Counted from the first letter of the stretch, positions 37,508 through 45,358 are shown. The stretch is DNA of 47,592 nucleotides from CAIWXH01 sp964555675 (GCA_964555675.1 CAZKTU010000023.1:1-47592); one strand, 5' to 3'. Numbers and translations are program-made. Notes: a model not told the origin generated them from the letters alone.

Positions 37508-38266
37508 CTACTTCCCCTCGCGCCACTTGAGGGCCTGCTCGATCGAGGCGTAGTCCCAGGGCTCGCCCATGCCGAAGATAAAGTGGGTGACCCCGACCTC
37601 GAGGTAGGCCTCGAGACTCTCGTCCTTCGCGGGCGAGACGCTGCGCTCAATCTCCTTGGGGTCACGCCCGAGCTGGGCGCACCACTCGTCGAGCACGGCG
37701 TTCTTGTGCTTGAGAGTCTCGGCATTGCCGAAGCCGTGCCAGATCTGGGCATACTGGGCGGTGAGGCGCAGGGTGACCTTCTCGCCGCCGCCGCCGATCA
37801 GGATGGGGATGGGGCGGGTGGGGGGCGGGACGTCGACCTCCCAGCGCTGCTTGATGATCGGCAGGGCCTCCTTGAGGGCGCGCAGGCGATCGGGGGCGGT
37901 GCCGAACTCGTAGCCATACTCGTTGTAGTCGCGCTCGAACCAGCCGGCCCCAACCCCGAGGATCAGCCGGCCCCCGCTGATGTGGTCGACAGTCTTGGCC
38001 ATGTTGGAGAGCAGGGCCGGGTTGCGGTACGAGTTGCAGGTGACCAGACAGCCCACCTCGGCGCGCTTCGTGATCGCGGCCATCGCCGAGAGGAGGGTCC
38101 AGCCCTCGAAGTGAGGGCCATTGGGCTCGCCATAGAGTGGGAAGAAGTGGTCCCAGTTCCAGATAGTGTCGACGCCCATCTCGTCAAAACGACGAACGGC
38201 CTCGCTAAATGAAGCCCAGGTGGTATGCTGAGGATGTAGCTGGACACCAAGCCTGATCCGAGACAT
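37508..38266 (-). CDS. LLM-class F420-dependent oxidoreductase
   Basis: 252 residues; AAGGAG five bases before the ATG. Luciferase-like monooxygenase TIM barrel: IRLGVQLHPQH at the start, WDHFFPL, GCLVTCNSYRNPALLSNMAKTVDHISGGRLILGVGAG, and PIPILIGGGGEKV. The pattern follows the F420-dependent group (G-x-G-A-G and the second phosphate loop). This would imply the cell makes F420; no F420 synthesis gene is in the window. The C-terminal part is short compared with usual 290-330 residues. Converges with the anchored peptidase gene (18-base gap). Confidence 0.85.
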   Translation of the reverse strand: MSRIRLGVQLHPQHTTWASFSEAVRRFDEMGVDTIWNWDHFFPLYGEPNGPHFEGWTLLSAMAAITKRAEVGCLVTCNSYRNPALLSNMAKTVDHISGGRLILGVGAGWFERDYNEYGYEFGTAPDRLRALKEALPIIKQRWEVDVPPPTRPIPILIGGGGEKVTLRLTAQYAQIWHGFGNAETLKHKNAVLDEWCAQLGRDPKEIERSVSPAKDESLEAYLEVGVTHFIFGMGEPWDYASIEQALKWREGK

Positions 38267-38407
38267 TGTGGCTCCTTATCAAATCGTTCGCAAACCGCCT
38301 CATGATACCACGCTGCCCCTCAAAACGGCATGCGTGAAAGATGTGAGGCCGTTGCGTTTATCCTGTACACTGTGGCATGTAGTCGCCATGTGACACCGGA
38401 ATCGACA

Positions 38408-39322
38408 ATGGACGTACGTATCTGGGGAACGCGCGGCTCATACCCGGTCGCCCGCGCCGACGTGCTGCGCTACGGCGGCAACACGACGTGCGTCGAGGTG
38501 AGCGTGGGCGATCGTTGTATCGTCCTCGACGCCGGGACCGGCCTGCGGAGCCTGGGCGACAGCCTGGCCCGCCAGTCGCAGCCCCCCACCGCTATAGACA
38601 TGCTCATCACCCATACCCACTGGGACCACATCATCGGCTTCCCGTTCTTCGCACCAATTTACAGCCCCGAGTGTCGGCTCGAGATCTATGGGCTGCTGCG
38701 CACCCAGTCGAGCCTGCGGGCCACGATCGCCAACGCCCTCAGCGACCCCCTCCTGCCGATGGGCCTGGAGGATCTGCGCGCCGAGCTGCACTTCCACGAG
38801 ATCCGCGAGGGCCTCTGCTTCAACCTGGGCGAGGTGCGCGTGAGCACTGCGCGGGCCAACCACCCGTACAGGGCCCTGGCCTACAGGCTCGAGACCGACG
38901 ACTCCGCCCTGGTCTTCATCCCCGACACGGGGCCATTTCACACGGTGCTCTTCGGCGACGAGCGCATCGACTGGACCGGCGAGCCGACGGCGAATACCCA
39001 GGACGACCTGCACGAGCTGGCCGAGATGCGCAGGCGCATCGTCGAGCTGGCCCGCGGCGCCGACTGGATGCTCTACGACTCGCAGTTTACCGACGAGCAG
39101 TACGCCCGCTTCCCCCACTGGGGCCATAGTACGGCCAGCCAGGCGCGCGAGATCGCCGAGGAGGCTGAGGTGGGCGAGTTGCTGCTCTTTCATCACGACC
39201 CGCACCGCTCGGACGGGGACATCGACAAGATGGTGGCGGCCCAGCAAGCGGCCGCGCGCCCGGGCCTGGCGGTCCGCGGCGCCCACGAGGGGATGCTCCT
39301 GACCAAGAAGGGGGAGCGATGA
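38408..39322 (+). CDS. Metallo-beta-lactamase-fold hydrolase, intact metal site
   Basis: 304 residues. MBL fold with the motif H69-T-H71-W-D73-H74 (HTHWDH). The further metal ligands lie in ANHPYRALAYRLE (His), FIPDTGPF (Asp) and LLFHHDPHR (His). The N terminus MDVRIWGTRGSYPV and RYGGNTTCVEV match the phosphodiesterase-like MBL group also seen beside cyclic nucleotide regulators. The ATG has only a weak Shine-Dalgarno. Its last four bases (ATGA) overlap the start of the second MBL gene, so the two are translated together. Substrate unknown. Confidence 0.85.
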   Translation: MDVRIWGTRGSYPVARADVLRYGGNTTCVEVSVGDRCIVLDAGTGLRSLGDSLARQSQPPTAIDMLITHTHWDHIIGFPFFAPIYSPECRLEIYGLLRTQSSLRATIANALSDPLLPMGLEDLRAELHFHEIREGLCFNLGEVRVSTARANHPYRALAYRLETDDSALVFIPDTGPFHTVLFGDERIDWTGEPTANTQDDLHELAEMRRRIVELARGADWMLYDSQFTDEQYARFPHWGHSTASQAREIAEEAEVGELLLFHHDPHRSDGDIDKMVAAQQAAARPGLAVRGAHEGMLLTKKGER

Positions 39323-40161
39323 GGCTCCAGTTTTGGGGCGTGCGGGGCTATGTGCCGACGCCGGGGGCCGAGTACCTGCGCTACGGCGGCAACACATGCT
39401 GCGTGGCCGTCCAGGGCGCGGGCGGCGAGCTGCTGGTGATCGACACCGGCACGGGCTTCTGCCAGCTGGGCGACAAACTGATGGAGCAGGAGTTTCGCCA
39501 CGGGCGCGGCGAGATGACCCTGCTGATCACCCACACCTACTGGGACCATATTCTGGGCCTGCCCTTCCCGGGCATCGTCCACACCCCCGGCAACAAGCTG
39601 CACATCTACGGCCCCGACAGCACGCGCGGCTCGGTCGAGATGGTCTACGACGGTATGCTCTCGCCGGTCTACTCGCCGGTCTACGGGCTGGCCCACATCG
39701 GGGCGACCCACAGCTTCCAGCCGATCTCTACCGAGCCCCTGCAGGTCGGCGGGCTGACGGTGCGGGCCCTGCCCCTCTCGCGGCGCAAGCACTCGCCGAT
39801 CTGGGCCTACAGGGTCGAGGAGGGGGACCGCTCGCTGGTCTATATCACCGACGTGCGCTATATCGACGACCAGATCTGGAGCAAGGCGGTGCGCTTCGCC
39901 CAGGGCGCCAGCACGCTGATCCACAGCGCGCCCTACACCCGCGACGAGCATGTCGAGGACTTCGGGCACAGCCGGGTCGAGGACGCGATCGAGCTGGCCC
40001 TCGAGGCCGGCGCCCGGCGCCTCTTCCTGTACCACCACGCCCCGACCCGCACCGACGATCAGCTCGACGCCATCGTCACGCGCTACCGCGCCGAGGTGGC
40101 CACGGTGGGCGGCGAGCTCGAGCTCGACGCGGCGCGCGAGGGCGGGACCCTCGAGGTGTGA
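39319..40161 (+). CDS. Metallo-beta-lactamase-fold paralogue with Tyr in the metal motif
   Basis: 280 residues, paralogous to the preceding gene (shared WGVRGYVPTPG, LRYGGNTCCVAV, LVIDTGTG). The metal motif reads H72-T-Y74-W-D76-H77, so the second His is Tyr, encoded TAC at 39538-39540. The remaining ligands look present (LSRRKHSPIWAYRVE, YITDVRYID, LYHHAPTR). One metal site is therefore incomplete. The gene overlaps its partner by four bases, which suggests a heterodimer or a regulated pair where only one subunit is fully active. It converges on the small basic gene (six-base gap). Confidence 0.82.
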   Translation: MRLQFWGVRGYVPTPGAEYLRYGGNTCCVAVQGAGGELLVIDTGTGFCQLGDKLMEQEFRHGRGEMTLLITHTYWDHILGLPFPGIVHTPGNKLHIYGPDSTRGSVEMVYDGMLSPVYSPVYGLAHIGATHSFQPISTEPLQVGGLTVRALPLSRRKHSPIWAYRVEEGDRSLVYITDVRYIDDQIWSKAVRFAQGASTLIHSAPYTRDEHVEDFGHSRVEDAIELALEAGARRLFLYHHAPTRTDDQLDAIVTRYRAEVATVGGELELDAAREGGTLEV

Positions 40162-40167
40162 GGGCCC

Positions 40168-40389
40168 CTACGGCTTCTGGCTCTTGCGCTCGCGCATCAT
40201 ACGCGCGACGTCCTGGCCGAACTTGCGCTGGGCCTGACGGCGCTCGAGGGCCAGGGGGCTGATCGGGCGCTTGCCCTTCTCCTCGCGGGCGCGCTCGTGG
40301 CGGCCCTCGCGCTGCTCGCGCTCGTCCAGCTCCTCGGCCAGATCCTCGATCTCGTCAAGCTCACGCGGGTTGATGCGCACTTTCGGCAT
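40168..40389 (-). CDS. Small highly charged protein downstream of rsgA
   Basis: 73 residues, about half charged: an acidic helix (ELDEIEDLAEELDEREQREG) then a basic stretch (RREKGK-like and RRQAQRKFGQDVARMMRER). AGGAG lies ten bases before the ATG. It starts 38 bases after the rsgA stop on the same strand, so it is probably co-expressed. A small RNA- or ribosome-associated protein would fit, but that is only an inference from charge and neighbour. Confidence 0.6.
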   Translation of the reverse strand: MPKVRINPRELDEIEDLAEELDEREQREGRHERAREEKGKRPISPLALERRQAQRKFGQDVARMMRERKSQKP

Positions 40390-40427
40390 AGCGGCAATGC
40401 TCCTATCGGCATCGTATCCTTGCGCCC

Positions 40428-41390
40428 TCAGCCATCAGTTCTCAGGCGCACATAGCTGTCATAGCGCTCGAAGGCCAGCTCGCCCCGCTCGACCGCGGCC
40501 CGCACGGCGCAGTCGGGCTCGTGGACGTGGGTACAGCCGGCGAAGTAGCAGTCGCCGAGGAAGGGCCTGAGCTCGCGGTAGCACCAGTCGAGCTCGTCGA
40601 GGGGCACCTGCCAGAGGCCAATCTCGCGGATGCCGGGGGTGTCGGCGACATAGCCGCCGCCGGGCACGGCGATCAGCTCGGCCACGGTGGTGGTGTGGCG
40701 GCCCTTATTGAGGGTGGCGCTGACGGCGCCGGTAGCCAGGTTGAGCCCGGGATCGAGGGCATTGAGCAGGCTCGACTTGCCGACGCCCGACTTGCCGGTG
40801 ACCACGCTGATACGACCGGCCAGGCGCTCGCGCACTGCGTCGAGGCCCAGGCCGGTCTGATTCGAGACATAGAGCACCGGGTAGCCGATGCGCTCGTAGG
40901 GGGCGAAGATGGCGCGAGCCTGCGCTTCACCGACCAGGTCGACCTTGGTGGCCACGATCACGGCCTCGAGCTCGCTGTGCTCGCAGATGACCAGGTAGCG
41001 GTCGAGCATGCGCGGGCTCAGCTCGGGCTGGGCGCAGGCGAAGGTCAGCAGGACCTGGTCGAGATTGGCGACCAGCACGTCCTCTTTGTGGGCCCCGCGG
41101 CTGCCGGCGGCGCGGCGGGCCAGCTTGGTGCGGCGGGGCAGCACCGCCTCGACGGCGCCCTCGCCGGGGGCGACCAGGCTGATCTCGACCTCGTCGCCGA
41201 TCACGGCGATGTCGGTGCCGAGGCGCTCGCGCTTGAGTTTGCCGCGCAGCTTGCACTCGATCAGGCCGTCGGCGGTCTGGACCCAGAAGAAGCCGCTCTG
41301 GGCGCGCAGGACCGTGCCCAGGGCCCGCCCGGGGCGACTCGGGCGGGCAGCTTCGTCGTCCATGGCGTCTCTAGCGCTCGGAGTGCTCAT
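40428..41390 (-). CDS. rsgA: Small-ribosomal-subunit-dependent GTPase RsgA
   Basis: 320 residues. RsgA is a circularly permuted GTPase that matures the 30S decoding centre. Motifs: N-terminal OB fold, ATKVDL (G4) ahead of VTGKSGVGKSS (G1), then GRHTTT, VADTPGIRE (G3), and the zinc knuckle C-x4-C-x-H-x5-C in CYFAGCTHVHEPDC. The ATG at 41390 has GGAGG nine bases upstream and overlaps the end of the previous minus-strand gene by 20 bases; ATG 41363 is a weaker alternative. The small charged gene follows it. Confidence 0.95.
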   Translation of the reverse strand: MSTPSARDAMDDEAARPSRPGRALGTVLRAQSGFFWVQTADGLIECKLRGKLKRERLGTDIAVIGDEVEISLVAPGEGAVEAVLPRRTKLARRAAGSRGAHKEDVLVANLDQVLLTFACAQPELSPRMLDRYLVICEHSELEAVIVATKVDLVGEAQARAIFAPYERIGYPVLYVSNQTGLGLDAVRERLAGRISVVTGKSGVGKSSLLNALDPGLNLATGAVSATLNKGRHTTTVAELIAVPGGGYVADTPGIREIGLWQVPLDELDWCYRELRPFLGDCYFAGCTHVHEPDCAVRAAVERGELAFERYDSYVRLRTDG

Positions 41391-41646
41391 GGACGCGCAC
41401 CTCCAGGCTGCCGATGCCCAGGACGTCGAAGGTGAAGTCGAGGATGCGGTCGAGCATGTTGGGCTGAGCCTGGTCCTCGTGAAGGTCGATCTGGGCTCGT
41501 CTGACCTCTGCCTCGTGCCGGTTCGGCGGGTAGTGGTGCAGCGAGCCGTCGCGCTCTAAGATTATCACAGTTGGCCTCCCCTTACGGGTGCTGGTGCTTG
41601 CGTCCGGCGTGCGCGTGGTCTCAGCTGCTTGATCGAGCAAAATCAT
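41371..41646 (-). CDS. 91-residue protein of unknown function
   Basis: A GAGGACGAG-type site precedes the ATG. The middle reads GRPTVIILERDGSLHHYPPNRHEAEVRRAQIDLHED and the end ILDFTFDVLGIGSLEVRVHEH; the latter predicts beta strands with alternating hydrophobics. No family recognised. Its end overlaps the rsgA start, so the two are translationally linked. It starts 175 bases beyond the 42-codon gene, which has its own terminator between. Confidence 0.6.
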   Translation of the reverse strand: MILLDQAAETTRTPDASTSTRKGRPTVIILERDGSLHHYPPNRHEAEVRRAQIDLHEDQAQPNMLDRILDFTFDVLGIGSLEVRVHEHSER

Positions 41647-41721
41647 CTCGTCCTCGTCCTGTTGCTTGCGGCTGTTCCATCGTTTACGTACAGTGCCGAC
41701 GCGGCCCCCGCGGGGAAGCCA

Positions 41722-41754
41722 GAGGGCCGTGGCGCTCTGCGCGCCACGGCCCTC
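41722..41754. terminator. 14-bp perfect hairpin
   Basis: GAGGGCCGTGGCGC pairs with GCGCCACGGCCCTC around TCTGC. It lies downstream of the 42-codon gene, next to the U-tract terminator, and upstream of the 91-residue gene. It could be a second terminator or a leader structure. Confidence 0.5.
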
Positions 41755-41762
41755 CTAAAAAG

Positions 41763-41802
41763 AAGAGGCTGTGGGCGCTTTGTCAGCTACCCACAGCCTC
41801 TT
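41763..41802 (-). terminator. Intrinsic terminator of the 42-codon gene
   Basis: AAGAGGCTGTGGG and CCCACAGCCTCTT form a 13-bp stem. On the minus strand it is followed by CTTTTTAG, a real U-tract. It begins 19 bases beyond the stop codon. Confidence 0.85.
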
Positions 41803-41820
41803 GCTCGTTGTGTGGAGCGC

Positions 41821-41949
41821 TTAGCTCCTGAGCAGGCGGAACGTGGGTAGGGAGAGACCCGTACCGAGGGCGCGGGCGATGAACACTGCCCGGGCCTGGT
41901 AGCCCGCGTCGGCGAGGCCGACGGTCATGTTGTTGACGGCGTTGGTCAT
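41821..41949 (-). CDS. 42-residue small protein, autonomous transcription unit
   Basis: MTNAVNNMTVGLADAGYQ, then ARAVFIARALGTGLSLPTF and RLLRS. AAGGAG lies eight bases before the ATG at 41949. A near-consensus promoter (41994-42023) and a U-tract terminator (41763-41802) enclose it, with a 5' leader of about 40 bases. Such wiring argues for real, strong expression. It has an amphipathic Ala/Leu stretch but no clear membrane helix. No family recognised; an RNA with a coding segment, or a small regulator peptide, are both possible. Confidence 0.65.
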   Translation of the reverse strand: MTNAVNNMTVGLADAGYQARAVFIARALGTGLSLPTFRLLRS

Positions 41950-41993
41950 CGGGCCGCTCCTTCCGTTCCGATACAAAGCGCGATACTGCCGCA

Positions 41994-42023
41994 AGAATAG
42001 CATAGGCCCGCGGGCCTTGTCAA
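41994..42023 (-). promoter_or_regulatory. Strong promoter of the 42-codon gene
   Basis: Minus strand: TTGACA (42023-42018), 18-base spacer, TATTCT (41999-41994). The -35 is perfect; the -10 matches five of six. Confidence 0.8.
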
Positions 42024-42075
42024 TGGCTCCGCCCTCGGACTTTCGGCCGAGGCGCCAACAGTTCGCTAGTGCGGA

Positions 42076-42121
42076 TCTAACACGCTTCTAACACCGCGGT
42101 GCTAGATTCGCGGCTAGATTC
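42076..42121. promoter_or_regulatory. Repeated elements in the htpG upstream region
   Basis: TCTAACAC occurs at 42076 and 42087, and GCTAGATTC at 42101 and 42113. The inner CTAACACCGCGGTGCTAG (42088-42105) is an inverted repeat with one mismatched pair. All lie 45-95 bases before the htpG ATG. It is not CIRCE. It may be the binding site of a heat-shock or other regulator. Confidence 0.45.
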
Positions 42122-42167
42122 CGTGTAGACAGATGTGCGTGCAACCAAACCGAGAGGAGTCCTGGCG

Positions 42168-44039
42168 ATGACGACGGAGCCGACCACCGAGCGCGGGCCC
42201 GAGGCGCGCAGCTTTAAGGCCGAGGTGCAGCAGGTGCTGCATATTCTGGCCCACTCGCTCTACACCGACCGCGAGATCTTTCTCCGCGAGCTGATCTCGA
42301 ACGCCTCCGACGCCCTCAACCGGGTGCAGTTCGAGATGCTGACCAACCGCGACGTGCTCGACCCCGAGGCCGAGCTGGGAATCTGGGTCGAGGGCGACAG
42401 CGAGGCCCGCACCCTGACCATCCGCGATACCGGCATTGGCATGACCGCCGACGAGCTGGTCGAGCACCTGGGCACGATCGCCCAGTCGAGCGCCAGGGCC
42501 TTCGTGCAGCAGAGCGACGAGGGGCGCAAGGCCACGGCGAGCGAGATTATCGGGCAGTTCGGCGTGGGCTTCTACTCGGTCTTTATGGTCGCCGATAAGG
42601 TCAGCGTGCTCTCGCGCTCGTACCGGCCCGAGGCCGAGGCCGCGCTCTGGGAGAGCACGGGCGGCGATAGCTATACGATCAGCCCGGCCGAGGGCGAGGC
42701 GCGCGGCACCACGATCACCCTGCACCTGAAGGAGGATGCCGCCGACTTCGCCAGCAGCTGGCGCATCGAGCAGACGATCAAGAAGCACTCGGACTTCGTG
42801 GCCTTCCCGATCTACAGCGGCGAGCGGCAGATCAACCAGCGCCGGGCCCTCTGGCGGCGCGCGCCGCGCGAGGTCGAGGCCGAGGAGTACAAGAACCTCT
42901 ACCGCCAGCTGACCCTCGACGCCGACGAGCCGCTGATGCAGGTCCACCTCTCGACCGATGTGCCGGTCGACCTGCACAGCGTGCTGTTCGTGCCCGCGAA
43001 GCGCGAGCGCGGCCTGATCGAGCGGCGCGTCGAGGGCAAGATCAAGCTCTACTCGCGCAAAGTGCTGATCCTCGACGAGGCCAAAGAGCTGCTGCCGGCC
43101 TACTTCCGCTTCATCGAGGGCGTGGTCGACAGCGAGGACCTGCCCCTCAACGTCTCGCGCGAGAGTGTGCAGAGCTCGCCGGTGATGCAGCGGATCAGGA
43201 AGAGCCTGACCAGCAGGCTGCACCGCGAGCTGAACGAGCTGGCCGAGAGCAAGCCCGAGCAGTTCGCGGCCTTCTGGAAGGAGTTCGGGGTCTTCATCAA
43301 GGAGGGCGTGGCCACCGACTACGAGGGCCGCACAGACCTGCTGAAGCTGCTGCGCTTCCATACGACCCGCGGCGGCGACGAGCTGCAGACCCTCGGCCAG
43401 TACAAGAGCCGGATCGTCGACGGCCAGAGCGAGATCTACTATGTGCTGGCGGCCAGCCCCGAGGCGGCCCGCAGCAGCCCGCATCTCGACCCCTTCACCG
43501 CCCGCGGCATCGAGGTGCTGCTGTTCACCGACCTGATGGACGGCTTCATGCTCTCGGGCCTGCGCGAGTACGAGGGGCTGAAGCTGCGCAACATCGACGA
43601 GGCCGAGCTCGAGCTGCCGGGCGAGGTCGAGGCGGCGGCGCCCCAGGTCAGCGACGAGCAGTTCGCGCTGCTGGCCGAGCGGGCCGCGGCCCTGCTGGGC
43701 GACAAGGTCAAGGCGGTGCGGGCCTCGAAGGTGCTGCGCGGCAGCCCGGCCCGCCTGGTGAGCGACGACGACGCCATGGGCCGCGAGATGCAGCGCATCC
43801 AGCAGATGCTCGGGCGCGAGGCCGAGCAGCAGCCGCGGATCATGGAGCTGAACCCGGCCCACGACCTGGTGGCCGCCCTGGTGCGCCGGGTCGAGGCCGG
43901 CGGCGACGACCCCGTGCTCAGCGCGGCCCTCGAGCAGCTCTACGACAACGCCCTGCTGATCGAGGGCCTGCACCAGAACCCGGCCGCCATGGTGCCGCGC
44001 ATCCTGGCCCTGATCGAGGCGGCGGCGCGCACCGCGTAG
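42168..44039 (+). CDS. htpG: Molecular chaperone HtpG (Hsp90)
   Basis: 623 residues, GAGAGGAG before the ATG. ATP-dependent dimeric chaperone, cytoplasmic. N-terminal GHKL ATPase: the ATP-contacting REIFLRELISNASDAL, DTGIGM, GTIAQSSA and GQFGVGFYS. The middle domain carries the catalytic Arg region (DLPLNVSRESVQ), and the C-terminal dimerisation domain ends at AARTA without the eukaryotic MEEVD. Length is normal. It has a leader with repeated elements and a long hairpin after the stop. Confidence 0.97.
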   Translation: MTTEPTTERGPEARSFKAEVQQVLHILAHSLYTDREIFLRELISNASDALNRVQFEMLTNRDVLDPEAELGIWVEGDSEARTLTIRDTGIGMTADELVEHLGTIAQSSARAFVQQSDEGRKATASEIIGQFGVGFYSVFMVADKVSVLSRSYRPEAEAALWESTGGDSYTISPAEGEARGTTITLHLKEDAADFASSWRIEQTIKKHSDFVAFPIYSGERQINQRRALWRRAPREVEAEEYKNLYRQLTLDADEPLMQVHLSTDVPVDLHSVLFVPAKRERGLIERRVEGKIKLYSRKVLILDEAKELLPAYFRFIEGVVDSEDLPLNVSRESVQSSPVMQRIRKSLTSRLHRELNELAESKPEQFAAFWKEFGVFIKEGVATDYEGRTDLLKLLRFHTTRGGDELQTLGQYKSRIVDGQSEIYYVLAASPEAARSSPHLDPFTARGIEVLLFTDLMDGFMLSGLREYEGLKLRNIDEAELELPGEVEAAAPQVSDEQFALLAERAAALLGDKVKAVRASKVLRGSPARLVSDDDAMGREMQRIQQMLGREAEQQPRIMELNPAHDLVAALVRRVEAGGDDPVLSAALEQLYDNALLIEGLHQNPAAMVPRILALIEAAARTA

Positions 44040-44042
44040 GAC

Positions 44043-44071
44043 GGAGGTGGGGGGCCAGGCCCCCCACCTCC
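44043..44071 (+). terminator. GGAGG-type hairpin after htpG
   Basis: GGAGGTGGGGGGCC and GGCCCCCCACCTCC pair perfectly (14 bp) around A; the central pairs open into a loop. It begins four bases after the stop. Confidence 0.55.
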
Positions 44072-44119
44072 ACCCGCTGGCGGGGCCGCAGGCCCCGTGC
44101 CCCCGCCGCGGAGAGCGGC

Positions 44120-44146
44120 GAAGGGCGTAACTCGGTTACGCCCTTC
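44120..44146. terminator. Bidirectional terminator between htpG and the HglS-like gene
   Basis: GAAGGGCGTAAC pairs with GTTACGCCCTTC around TCG, followed by GTTT. It serves htpG on the plus strand and, on the minus strand, the HglS-like gene, whose stop codon lies just beyond (in the copy at 44149-44151). Confidence 0.7.
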
Positions 44147-44355
44147 GTTTACGAGCGCCGTGCGGTCTGCTCGCTGTAGGTGCTCTCGAAGATCTTGTCG
44201 NNNNNNNNNNNNNNNNNNNNNNNNNNNNNNNNNNNNNNNNNNNNNNNNNNNNNNNNNNNNNNNNNNNNNNNNNNNNNNNNNNNNNNNNNNNNNNNNNNNN
44301 CGTTTACGAGCGCCGTGCGGTCTGCTCGCTGTAGGTGCTCTCGAAGATCTTGTCG
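44146..44355. repeat. 55-bp exact duplication on both sides of a gap (probable assembly artefact)
   Basis: Bases 44146-44200 and 44301-44355 are identical (cgtttacgagcgccgtgcgg at the start). The left copy ends and the right copy begins exactly at the N run. This is the pattern of two contigs that overlap but were joined with a 100-N placeholder. In the genome the stretch most likely occurs once. Confidence 0.85.
44201..44300. other. Assembly gap (100 N), probably not real
   Basis: Exactly 100 N between two identical 55-bp ends. Removing the gap and one copy joins the terminator at 44120 to the HglS-like stop with normal spacing. Confidence 0.9.
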
Positions 44356-45218
44356 GCGTTGCCGGCCTCGAAGCCCTCGCGGCGCTGCTCGCGGCCGAGC
44401 TGAGCTGCGGGCAGGTGGGCGAACTGGTCGAGGGGGCGGCGCTCGGCGAACTCGACGTACGAGCCGGCGATCTGGCGGGTGACCCCGCCGGCGAAGGTGG
44501 CCTCGATCAGCTCGGCGACCGTGCTGCTCTGCAGCAGCTTGCCGTCGGGGCTGACCTTGATCGTGCCGCCGGCATTGTTGAGCTTGAAGCCGTGGGCCTC
44601 GAGGAAGGCGTTGAAGTCGGCGATGGTGTTGTAGCCGGCGGGCAGGTTGTGGATGGTCACCGTGAAGTGGTTGAGGTAGTAGCGGTTGTAGATCACCCAG
44701 GCGGCGTACTCGCTCTCCTCGGCCAGGCGGGCGTAGTCCTCCCAGCTGGGCAGGCGCCAGAGGGCGCGGTGGAGGAAGTCATCGACCTGGGCGGCATCGT
44801 CGAGGTCGAGGGCGTCGACCGGGTCGCGGCGCACCTCGTCGGTGTAGGCGGTGATGATGGCCTGGGCCTCAGACGAGAGCTCGGCGACGCGCAGCTCGGA
44901 GATAAAGATGCGCGGCAGGTCGGGGCGCGGCGGGCTATACCAGAAGGCGTCGAGCTTCTTGGCCGGGAAGCGGTAGGCGTCCCGCCGCTCGTAGCCGTAG
45001 TGCAGGAAGATGCGCTCGAGGGAGGCGATGCCGAGCTGGGGCACGCCCATAGTCCGGAAGGCGATGTGGTCGTTCTCGATCTGCTCGGGGGCGGCGATCA
45101 GGCCGGCGGCGACCATGGCGGCGGCGATCGCGCTCACGTCGGGCACGCGGGCCTGGTAGCGGCGCATCAGCCCGCCCAGAACCTGCTCGAGGGTGGTCAG
45201 GCGGTCTCCTGTAGGCAT
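44304..45218 (-). CDS. DUF1338 / 2-oxoadipate dioxygenase-decarboxylase (HglS-like)
   Basis: 304 residues. HglS-type enzymes (VOC fold, Fe(II)) convert 2-oxoadipate to D-2-hydroxyglutarate in lysine breakdown. Metal ligands of the family, two His and one Glu, match H51 in NDHIAFRT, H184 in YLNHFTVTIH and E256 in GSYVEFAER. Other blocks: IFISELRVAELS, YNTIADFNAFLEAHGF. No other lysine-catabolism gene is adjacent, so the natural substrate is open. Its 3' end is duplicated at the assembly gap; the stop read here is in the copy nearest the gene. The ribosome binding site (AGGAG) is rather far from the ATG. Confidence 0.85.
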   Translation of the reverse strand: MPTGDRLTTLEQVLGGLMRRYQARVPDVSAIAAAMVAAGLIAAPEQIENDHIAFRTMGVPQLGIASLERIFLHYGYERRDAYRFPAKKLDAFWYSPPRPDLPRIFISELRVAELSSEAQAIITAYTDEVRRDPVDALDLDDAAQVDDFLHRALWRLPSWEDYARLAEESEYAAWVIYNRYYLNHFTVTIHNLPAGYNTIADFNAFLEAHGFKLNNAGGTIKVSPDGKLLQSSTVAELIEATFAGGVTRQIAGSYVEFAERRPLDQFAHLPAAQLGREQRREGFEAGNADKIFESTYSEQTARRS

Positions 45219-45301
45219 GAAGGTAGTTGCTCCTGTCGATCTGCCGCAAAGCGTGCGGCGCGGGCCAATCTAGCATACCTGGGACGGGCCGACAAGCCTT
45301 G

Positions 45302-45330
45302 CTGACAAGCCCGGCGAGTCATGGTACAAT
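45302..45330 (+). promoter_or_regulatory. Promoter of the hrcA-grpE-dnaK operon
   Basis: CTGACA (45302-45307), 17-base spacer, TACAAT (45325-45330), with TGG before the -10 (extended form). Both hexamers match five of six consensus bases. The leader is about 140 bases and contains two operators. Confidence 0.75.
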
Positions 45331-45337
45331 CTCTAGC

Positions 45338-45358
45338 GGCGTGCACAACGTGCACGCC
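45338..45358. promoter_or_regulatory. Perfect 21-bp palindrome at the hrcA transcription start
   Basis: GGCGTGCAC and GTGCACGCC flank AAC. It begins seven bases after the -10 and so covers the start site. It differs from CIRCE and would be a site for a second regulator, or an RNA hairpin at the 5' end. Confidence 0.6.

Noticed and set aside
41724..41802. Riboswitch or structured non-coding RNA between the 42-codon gene and the 91-residue gene
   Set aside because: Two simple stems and a U-tract explain the region; no known riboswitch core was recognised.
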